From Rouxiella chamberiensis (lineage in GTDB: Bacteria; Pseudomonadota; Gammaproteobacteria; Enterobacterales; Enterobacteriaceae), in the NCBI RefSeq assembly GCF_026967475.1, contig NZ_CP114058.1:1116001-1180000 (forward strand): a stretch of 64,000 bases of DNA. The letters are read 5' to 3'. The translations under genes were made by a program, and so were the position numbers. Within the stretch, counting starts at the first letter, position 1, and every line of letters starts with the position of its first letter. The notes beneath the pieces were generated by a model that was not told where the DNA came from, searched no databases, and saw only the letters and a list, made by a program, of their open reading frames with translations. Shown in pieces: positions 57,228 to 64,000 of this stretch.

Positions 57228-59179
57228 TCGCGCGTCAGCGCCTCGGCCGGATCCCTTCGCGCGGCTTTTCGGGCGGGCAACCAGCCGGAGAGAATGCCCA
57301 CGACAAGGGCGCAGCCGGTTGCCATCAACATCGCCCTGACGGAGTACACCAGCTGCCAGTCCGGCATCAGAAAGGCGAACAGACCTCCGAGCGCCAGAGA
57401 CAACCCGATGCCCACCGCCGCACCGACAAGACAAAGTAGAATCGCCTCTGCCAGAAACTGCGACTGAATATCCCGCTGCCGTGCGCCGACCGCCATGCGA
57501 ATGCCGGTTTCACGGGTGCGCTCGGTAACGGACACCAGCATGATATTCATCACGCCAATACCGCCGACCAGCAGCGACACCAGCGCAATCAGCCACAGAA
57601 ACAGCCGGAGCGCCAAACTGGTTTTTTCGATGCTGTGAATAAACGCCGCGTTGTCTTGCAAAGAGAAATCCTCGCGGCCGTGCAACTGTAAAAGCCTGTG
57701 GTGCAAGGCCTCGCGCGCGGCGGCGGTTGGCATCGCGTCTGGCAGGGTAATGGTAATGGTGTTAAACCAGTCTTGCCCCAGCAGGCGGCTATTGGCTGTG
57801 CTCCACGGCAGCCACAGATTAAAGACCGGGGCAGGCAGCGCCGCGCCGTTTCGAACGACCCCGACCACGCGACAGGGCAGATTGCCGAGCAGGAGGATCG
57901 TGCCTAAAGGATCCTGATGAGCCGGAAAGAGTTTGTTCATCAGGTTTTCATCGATAACAACCACGGCGGCATGCTGGTCGATATCATAGGGCAGCAGACT
58001 GCGGCCCCGCACAAGGCTTAGTGAAGCGGTTTTCAGGTAATCGGCGCTCACGCCGTGGACGTTGGCGTTGGTATCCACCCGCTGCCAGCGAATACGCAGC
58101 GCAAGAGTGACCTGCGGCGACAGAGAGGTTATCCACGGTTGTGCCGAGAGCATTGCAAGATCTCGCTCCCGCAAGGCACGGCTCTGGGCAGCCAGATCGT
58201 CACCCAATCCACGGCCCGCCGACAGGGTGATGACGTTGCCCCCTAGCGAGGACAGCGTTTTCATCACGTAACGCCGTGCGCCTTCGCCCGCGGCATTGAG
58301 CGTGACCACCGAGACAATGCCGATAACAATGCCGAGCAGCGTCAGGCTTGAGCGCAGGCGATGCGCCTTGAGAGTGCGCCAGGCGCCGACCAGCACATCA
58401 AGCCATCCCTCAAGCGGCCGACGTTCGTGTTTTGCTAAAACTGGACGCGGAGCCGAAGCGGGAAGTTTCTTGTGTAGCGAGGTCTGTCTGCGATCGGCGA
58501 TGATGCGGCCATCGCGCAGCTGTATCTTGCGCTCGGCATAGCGGGCCACGTCGGGGTCATGGGTGATGACGATGACCGTATGACCCTGACGATGCAGACG
58601 TTGCAGCAGCAGCATCACCGCCTGACTGCTCTGCCGGTCCAGTGCGCCGGTCGGTTCGTCGGCGAGGATAATCGTGCCGCCGTTGATGAGCGCACGCGCC
58701 AGACTGACCCGCTGTTGCTGACCGCCCGACAACTGCGTGACGTGGCGATGCTCGAAACCCGACAGTCCAAGCTCCGTCAAAAGATGGCGGGCCTTCTCCC
58801 GTCGCACAAGACGTGAGTCGTTGCCGTAACGGGCAGGCATTTCGATATTCTCGATAACCGACAGCGTAGGGATCAACTGATAGCGCTGAAACACGAAGCC
58901 GAATTTTTCCCTGCGCAGTTGCGCCCGGGCATCGGCAGGCAGCGTGTGCACGGCAATGCCGTCGACCGCATATTCTCCGTCGGAGGGGGTATCCAGACAG
59001 CCCAGAATATTCATCAGCGTCGATTTTCCCGAACCGGAAGGTCCCATGATCGCCACCATTTCACCCGCCGTGATGGTCAGCGAAATATCGTGAAGCACCT
59101 CAAGGATGCCGCTCTCCAGCGCAAAACGCTGCGAGACGGCGCGAAGGGCAAGGGCGGGTGGCGTGGCAATGGCGGTCAT
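57224..59179 (-). CDS. macB: MacB, ABC exporter of peptides/macrolides
   Basis: 651 residues. N-terminal ATPase with Walker A GPSGSGKST, signature LSGGQQQRVSLARAL and Walker B ILADEPTGALD; four membrane helices with a large periplasmic domain between helices 1 and 2 (FtsX-like), ending RKAARRDPAEALTRE. Start overlaps macA stop by ATGA. Confidence 0.94.
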   Translation of the reverse strand: MTAIATPPALALRAVSQRFALESGILEVLHDISLTITAGEMVAIMGPSGSGKSTLMNILGCLDTPSDGEYAVDGIAVHTLPADARAQLRREKFGFVFQRYQLIPTLSVIENIEMPARYGNDSRLVRREKARHLLTELGLSGFEHRHVTQLSGGQQQRVSLARALINGGTIILADEPTGALDRQSSQAVMLLLQRLHRQGHTVIVITHDPDVARYAERKIQLRDGRIIADRRQTSLHKKLPASAPRPVLAKHERRPLEGWLDVLVGAWRTLKAHRLRSSLTLLGIVIGIVSVVTLNAAGEGARRYVMKTLSSLGGNVITLSAGRGLGDDLAAQSRALRERDLAMLSAQPWITSLSPQVTLALRIRWQRVDTNANVHGVSADYLKTASLSLVRGRSLLPYDIDQHAAVVVIDENLMNKLFPAHQDPLGTILLLGNLPCRVVGVVRNGAALPAPVFNLWLPWSTANSRLLGQDWFNTITITLPDAMPTAAAREALHHRLLQLHGREDFSLQDNAAFIHSIEKTSLALRLFLWLIALVSLLVGGIGVMNIMLVSVTERTRETGIRMAVGARQRDIQSQFLAEAILLCLVGAAVGIGLSLALGGLFAFLMPDWQLVYSVRAMLMATGCALVVGILSGWLPARKAARRDPAEALTRE

Positions 59180-60304
59180 AATGCGCTGCCCTGGCGTAGG
59201 GGAGCGGGCAGGACCACGCGCTCGCCGGTCTGTAATCCTGTTTTAACCTCGATTTTCATCCCGTCGTCGAGTCCGGTCTGAATGGCGCGGCTGCGGATTT
59301 TTCCCTGAGCATCAATGACCTCGACCTGATAATGATGAGACGAGGTTGCACGGCCCAGCGCCGCAAGGGGAGAGTAGGCACATTTTCGGCGCGGTCAAGC
59401 ACAATGCTGACCTGCGCGGTCATGTCGGGGCGCAATAGACCCTGAGGATTATCGATATCAAACAGGGCGTTGAAGAAAAGGGCGTTGTTAATCTTTTCCG
59501 GCGCGGGTTCAAGGGTGCGAAGTGTGCTGCAATAGCGCTTATCGGCAGCGCCCAGCGTGGTGAAACAGACGGCAAGACCCTGCCGGATGCGCGAAAAATC
59601 GGCCTCGGGGATCTGCGCCTTGACGGTCATCACCGATAAATCGGCAATTTGCAGAATGACGGGAATCTGGTAGGCGGCGACGACCGTTTGCCCCGCCTGC
59701 GTGCTGACCGACACCACGGTGCCGCTGACCGGCGCAACGATGCGGGTATAGCCGAGACTGGTTCTGGCGGTATCGACGCGGATCTGCTGCTGGCGAATCT
59801 GTGCCTGCATCGAAGCAAGTTGCGCCTGCTGCACCTGCCAGTCGGCCTCGGCCGTCTCGACGTCCTGCCGCGCCGTGGCGTGCTCTTGATACATCTGTCG
59901 CTGACGTTGCAGCACGAGATAAGCGCGCTTCACCAATGCCTGGTTGGCGCGTTTCTGGGCCAGCAGGCTGTTGAGCGCGACCTCGGCATCTCTCAGGGCG
60001 TTTTGCGAAAGCGTGGGATCGATTTCGCCCAGCAGTTGGCCCTGTTTGACAAAATCGCCCGGATTGACATTAAGCGAGGTCAACTGACCCGAAGCCTGTG
60101 AGCCGACATCGACCCGAGTTATGGGTTGCAAGGTGCCGCTTGCCAGCACGCTATCTTCAAGGGTATCGCGCACAACGGCCACACTCGAAGGCAAGGCGGA
60201 AGGAGGGGGCGAACGAACCGATACCCCAGAATTAAAATAAGCGCCAAGGTCATGCCAATCAGCCATCCTGTTTTTTTACGCCAATGATAATAAGGAGGGC
60301 GCAT
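59176..60304 (-). CDS. macA: MacA, periplasmic adaptor (two frameshifts)
   Basis: 376 residues when corrected. N-terminal membrane helix (GWLIGMTLALILILGYRFV), hairpin domain, lipoyl-like GSQASGQLTSLNVNPGDFV and barrel domains ending TGLQTGERVVLPAPL. Breaks: G5 at 60205-60209 (one base missing, rejoins RP to PPSALPSSV) and G4 at 59367-59370 (rejoins TLPLAALGRATSS). Links MacB to the outer-membrane factor. Confidence 0.88.
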
Positions 60305-60378
60305 GAGTTCTTATCCAATATATTTGCTTGGTGAATATTAATAGGGTGATGTATTTTAATGATGAGAATGAAATTAAA

Positions 60379-60402
60379 CCCCCTCCTGTATACAGAAGGG
60401 GG
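60379..60402 (-). terminator. Hairpin between the peptide gene and macA
   Basis: CCCCCT-CTGTATACAG-AGGGGG with one mismatch; on the minus strand TTTAATTT follows. It starts seven bases after the peptide stop, so it terminates or attenuates transcription towards macA. Confidence 0.65.
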
Positions 60403-60408
60403 AAAAGG

Positions 60409-60654
60409 TTATTTCAGGCAGGCCAACACTTGCTGAATGGTGGTGCCGGCCGGAAGTTTGCCTAATATTTCGATAATTTGCGCAGGCGTAAGCTGATCGG
60501 TTGGTACACCGACCGGTAGCAGGCCGATTAACGTCGAGCACAGGCCAGGAACCGGCACAGGCGGCAGCGGCAGCAGATCGGCGCTGGCCGTCGAACTGAC
60601 GCCTGCCGCGCCGAGCAAGGTTAACGCCACAGCGAACGAGGTAAATTTATTCAT
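60409..60654 (-). CDS. Secreted two-cysteine small protein
   Basis: 81 residues from ATG 60654. Sec signal peptide MNKFTSFAVALTLLGAAGVS (cleavage expected after ASA). Mature ~56 residues: proline-rich start (LLPLPPVPVPGL), then Cys, GLLPVG, TPAQIIEILGKLPAGTT and a C-terminal Cys (LACLK). The two cysteines could form a disulfide through DsbA. No known family. It is the gene immediately upstream of macAB-OMF on the same strand, a possible cargo (inference). Confidence 0.7.
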   Translation of the reverse strand: MNKFTSFAVALTLLGAAGVSSTASADLLPLPPVPVPGLCSTLIGLLPVGVPTDQLTPAQIIEILGKLPAGTTIQQVLACLK

Positions 60655-61079
60655 AATGACTTTCCTTATTCCATAATGGAAATACCGTTGATGAGATAAA
60701 ATCGGTCTCTGATATGCGCATTCAGGGTCCCTCGCCAAAATTAAATTAGCCTTTAACTTTGGTGGAATAAACTTAGCGGAAAGTGATGGCTTTTAATTAA
60801 CTAAATGTCGAGGTCTTAACTTAATTATGATCGGTTTCAAATTTTTCATGTATTAACGGGTAAATCATGATGATTTCAATAAAATTTAATATTTAGTGCG
60901 GCGGCAAACATAATAAATATCGATATAAAGGCCATGCCATTTATTTTCGTATATTTTCAAGTGGGGTAAAAATAAAGCAGGCTTTGAGAAATTGCCCCGT
61001 CTGCACGGGGCTTCAAGAAGGGGCGTAGACAGAGCGGATGACTGCGGATTAACTGACCTGCCTTTAACCCGGCGGGTCT
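60655..61079. other. AT-rich intergenic region
   Basis: About 425 bp with the presumed promoter of the secreted peptide gene and the 3' flank of map. No gene. Confidence 0.5.
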
Positions 61080-61865
61080 TTAAATCGCCTCGTAGTCGCC
61101 TGTGCCTTCCGGCCACGGCGTCAGCAGGTCATAACCGGTTTGCGTCACAGCAATGGTATGTTCCCACTGCGCCGACAGAGAACGGTCTTTGGTAACGACG
61201 GTCCAGCCGTCTGACAAGACGCTGGTGGCTGCCTTACCGGCATTGATCATCGGCTCGATGGTAAAAATCATACCCGCTTCGAGAACCATGCCTTCACCCG
61301 CGCGTCCGTAATGCAGCACCTGCGGCGCAGTGTGGTACTCTTCGCCGACGCCGTGACCGCAGTATTCACGCACCACGGAGAAACCGTTGCTCTCGGCAAT
61401 ATGCTGAATCGCCGCACCCACGTCGCCAAGCGTCGCGCCCGGACGCACGGTCTTGATACCCGCCACCATCGACTGATAGGTGACGTCCACCAGACGCTGC
61501 GCACGAATCGACGGTTTGCCGACGTAATACATACGGCTGGTGTCGCCGTACCAGCCGTCCTGAATGATAGCGACGTCGATGTTGACGATATCGCCGTCCT
61601 TGAGCTTTTTATCCGCAGGAATGCCGTGGCACACTACGTGATTGACGGAAGTACAGGAGGTCTTGGTGTAGCCGTGATAGCCGATATTGGCTGGCGTCAC
61701 CTTGAGTTCATTGACGATATAGTCGTGGCAGAGTTGGTCAATCTCGTTGGTGGTCACGCCGACCTTGACATAAGGCGTGATGAATTCCAGCACCTTCGCC
61801 GCGGTATTACCGGCGATACGCGCCTTTTCGATTTCCTGCTGAGTGTGGATCTTGACTGAATTCAT
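61080..61865 (-). CDS. map: Type I methionine aminopeptidase (second-copy type)
   Basis: 261 residues. All five metal ligands visible: two Asp in DGDIVNIDVAIIQDGWYGDTSRM, His in EYCGHGVGEEYH, Glu in FTIEPMINAG and Glu in SAQWEHTIAV; HGYTKTSCTSVNHVVCHGIP is the family start. Removes initiator Met. In E. coli map sits next to rpsB, so this copy beside pncA is presumably a paralog. Confidence 0.93.
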   Translation of the reverse strand: MNSVKIHTQQEIEKARIAGNTAAKVLEFITPYVKVGVTTNEIDQLCHDYIVNELKVTPANIGYHGYTKTSCTSVNHVVCHGIPADKKLKDGDIVNIDVAIIQDGWYGDTSRMYYVGKPSIRAQRLVDVTYQSMVAGIKTVRPGATLGDVGAAIQHIAESNGFSVVREYCGHGVGEEYHTAPQVLHYGRAGEGMVLEAGMIFTIEPMINAGKAATSVLSDGWTVVTKDRSLSAQWEHTIAVTQTGYDLLTPWPEGTGDYEAI

Positions 61866-61973
61866 AAATAATCGACTTCTTCTTTGGGAGACGGGCCGCC
61901 TTGTGCGCGACCCGTTTCACTATTTCATGGAGTAAGCGGTGTGCAGACTCGAGGTCGGCGGCTACTGCTTAAA

Positions 61974-62621
61974 TCATAGAGCAAAATGCAGATGACTGAC
62001 CCATTGCGACAGCGTTTGTACCTGCGCGCCTGCCTGCTGCATCTGTTCAATGGCCTGCTGACTGTCTTCGGGCCGCAGGTTGACGCCACGGCAACCGTCG
62101 CTGAGCAGAGTGACCTGATAACCCAGCTCCAGCGCATCCAGCACGCTGAACTTGACGCAATAGTCGGTCGCCAGCCCCATGACAATCACGTGGTCTATCT
62201 GACGGGCTTTCAGCCAGTCGTGCAACGGCGTGGCGGCACGTTTGCCGTTGTCGAAGAATGCACTGTAACTGTCGATGGCCGGGTCCTGCCCCTTGTGCAC
62301 AATATAGTCCACGGCGGCGATATTGAGCTCGGGATGAAATTTGGCCCCTGAGCTGCCCTGCACGCAATGCACCGGCCACCAGACCTGCGGCAGGCCTTCC
62401 AGCTCGCCCATTGTCCATGCCTGCGCGTCGGCGTTGACGGCAAAGCTGCGGTGATGGGCCGGATGCCAGTCCTGCGAAGCCACCACAGGCATATTGGCGT
62501 GACGACAGGCGGCGATCGCCAGATTGGCGACCTCCACGGTGGCATCGCCTTGCGCCACGGCCAGTGCGCCCCCTTCACAGAAATCGTTTTGCAGGTCGAT
62601 CAGTAACAGCGCAGTGCTCAT
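61974..62621 (-). CDS. pncA: PncA, nicotinamidase
   Basis: 215 residues. Asp in LLIDLQNDFCEGGAL, metal His in DWHPAHHRSF, and catalytic Cys in VMGLATDYCVKFSVLDA. Converts nicotinamide to nicotinate for NAD salvage. Downstream of ansA on the same strand, as in E. coli. Confidence 0.96.
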   Translation of the reverse strand: MSTALLLIDLQNDFCEGGALAVAQGDATVEVANLAIAACRHANMPVVASQDWHPAHHRSFAVNADAQAWTMGELEGLPQVWWPVHCVQGSSGAKFHPELNIAAVDYIVHKGQDPAIDSYSAFFDNGKRAATPLHDWLKARQIDHVIVMGLATDYCVKFSVLDALELGYQVTLLSDGCRGVNLRPEDSQQAIEQMQQAGAQVQTLSQWVSHLHFAL

Positions 62622-62641
62622 CTCATCTCCTCAATAATCTA

Positions 62642-63651
62642 TCAGGCGGATAACTCTCCGCGCAGGTCTTGCTGCATCTGCTCGCGAATGTCGGCTGCAG
62701 ACAGCGGCTGGCTGAGCAGGTAGTGCAGTTTGGTCAGGGTTGCCTCGACGGTCATGTCGAAACCGCTGATAACGCCCGCGTGCGCCAGCGCATTGCCGGT
62801 TGCATAACCCCCATGTTGACCTTGCCCGAAATACACTGGGTCAGGTTAATCACCACAATGCCGCGATCCGAGGCTTCTTTCAGCTCGTTGAGCAGGTCAC
62901 CTTTCTGTGGCGCGTTGCCTACGCCATAAGAGCGCAATATCAGCGCCTTGACCGGCTGTTGCAGGAAGTTGCGCACCACTTCGGCAGAAATGCCGGGATA
63001 GATGGTGACGACGCCAATAGGCTGCGGGGTAATGTTGTGCACACGCAGCGGACCGGTGGTTGCCGGAATCGACGGCGTGGACAGGCGGCGAATATGAATA
63101 CCGGCTTCGAGCAGCGGCGCCATGTTCGGCGACGCGAAGGCATCGAAACCATCGGCGTGCGCCTTGGTGCTGCGATTTCCGCGATACAGACGGTTGTTGA
63201 AGAACAGGGTGACTTCATTTACCGGATGGTTGGCGGCGATGTACAGCGAGTTCAGCAGGTTTATCTGGCCGTCGGAGCGCAAGGCTTCCAGCGGGATCTG
63301 CGAACCGGTCACGATAACAGGCTTGTCGAGGTTTTCGAGCATAAAGGACAGCGCCGAGGCGGTGAACGCCATGGTATCGGTGCCGTGCAGAATAACGAAG
63401 CCGTCATACTGATCGTAATGTGCCTGAATATCGTCGGCGATATGCTGCCAGTCTTCCGGCGTCATGTCGGAGGAGTCCATCAGCGGCGAATATTCCTGAA
63501 TGTGGAAATCGGGCATCTCGGGGCGATGGAACTCGGGCATCAGCGCCAGCTGGCGCTGGAGGTGACCGGAGACAGGAATATAGCCCTGTTCCGAGCGCTG
63601 CATGCCGATGGTACCGCCGGTATAGGCAACATAAATCGATTTTTTAGTCAT
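62642..63651 (-). CDS. ansA: AnsA, cytoplasmic L-asparaginase I (one frameshift)
   Basis: 336 residues when corrected. First catalytic Thr in YVAYTGGTIGM, second in FVILHGTDTMAFTASAL, Lys-containing LILRSYGVGNAP. The C5 run at 62808-62812 needs a sixth C to join KVNMGGYATGNALAHAGV. Upstream of pncA; sppA lies just upstream as in E. coli. Most likely a read error. Confidence 0.93.
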
Positions 63652-63814
63652 GAGCAAAAGTCTTTTTTAATCAGCCAGACAGGCCAGGTGGGGGCGATTA
63701 TAAAGCGAGTGGGGCCGGAATAAAAATTTGAATGTTAAGTGATAAAAAAATGGCCTCGTCACGAGGCCATTTAAAGGGAGGATTTACGCAATCAGCGCAT
63801 TAATTCAGCATCCG

Positions 63815-64000
63815 TTACTTCACGTCACCGCAGGTCAGACACATCGCATAGCGATTTTGCGGGTCGTTGAGGTTGTTGAACAAGTCGGCCTGCGAGCGCA
63901 TTTTCAGCGCCACATCGGCCACCGGCGCGGGCAGGTAAGCCTGTGCCACCGCAGGCAGCATCGCGTGAACCGACGCGTTCATCTGTGAAAACACCATGTC
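63815..64000 (-). CDS. sppA: SppA (protease IV) C-terminus, cut by window edge
   Basis: The last ~62 residues: MRSQADLFNNLNDPQNRYAM and CLTCGDVK. The position directly upstream of ansA on the same strand and the NDPQNRYA..CLTC ending fit SppA, the inner-membrane signal-peptide peptidase. The catalytic region is outside the window. Confidence 0.7.
   Translation of the reverse strand, partial: DMVFSQMNASVHAMLPAVAQAYLPAPVADVALKMRSQADLFNNLNDPQNRYAMCLTCGDVK

Noticed and set aside
62800..63723. 307-codon open frame on the plus strand
   Set aside because: Antisense to ansA; no homology features.

Overview
The window looks like a chromosomal segment of an Enterobacterales species, most likely a Yersiniaceae-type genus (Serratia, Rahnella or Rouxiella neighbourhood; inferred from gene content and order, no database search done). 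Two conserved blocks are recognisable. One is minE-minD-minC, ycgL, a lytic transglycosylase, ycgM, ycgN, pmrAB, a YmgB/AriR-like cluster, dsbB, fadR, spoVR, dadA-dadX. The other is nadE, yeaH-yeaG, mipA, yeaE, yeaD, gapA, msrB, yeaC and, further on, pncA-ansA-(sppA).

Layout. Positions 1-11.3 kb form a degenerate accessory region. It holds LysR and XRE regulators, a flavin monooxygenase, an SDR next to a decayed amidohydrolase, an SOS-boxed pair encoding a small protein and a UmuD'-like (HumD-type) S24 protein, a transporter remnant beside a GNAT acetyltransferase, and the colliding stumps of an ArdC-like and a ParA-like gene typical of integrative elements. Its intergenic DNA carries a dispersed palindromic repeat (core GTCCGCTT/AAGCGGAC) that I did not see beyond 10.3 kb. 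Positions 11.4-31 kb are mostly core genes. Positions 31-34.5 kb hold small membrane proteins, two paralogous zinc-ribbon membrane proteins and a PqaA-like protein. Positions 34.9-43.8 kb are core again. Positions 43.8-60.7 kb are a large metabolic and export island. Positions 61-64 kb hold a second methionine aminopeptidase and pncA, ansA and the end of sppA.

The most interesting unit is at 43.8-55.8 kb: a probable sugar-acid utilisation system. A six-gene leftward operon encodes an MFS importer, a secreted lactonase-like beta-propeller, a secreted cupin-like protein and a three-subunit Tat/cytochrome membrane dehydrogenase. Beside it are a LacI-family regulator, an FMN-dependent 2-hydroxyacid dehydrogenase, an Asp/Glu-racemase-fold protein and an OtnK-type kinase. 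Four near-palindromic LacI-type operators (GTAAGCGCTTAC-like) lie upstream of the three transcription units and probably unite them. A second candidate is a secreted small two-cysteine protein encoded just upstream of a MacA-MacB-outer-membrane-factor exporter.

Quality caveat. At least fifteen otherwise intact genes, including conserved ones such as ycgL, yeaH and ansA, are broken by single-base indels. Deletions fall in homopolymer runs, and all five insertions are an extra G in a GGTTC context. In each case correcting the indel restores a full-length frame. I read most of these as sequencing or assembly errors and annotate the genes as whole with the break noted. True decay (internal deletions, nonsense codons) is confined to the first 11 kb.
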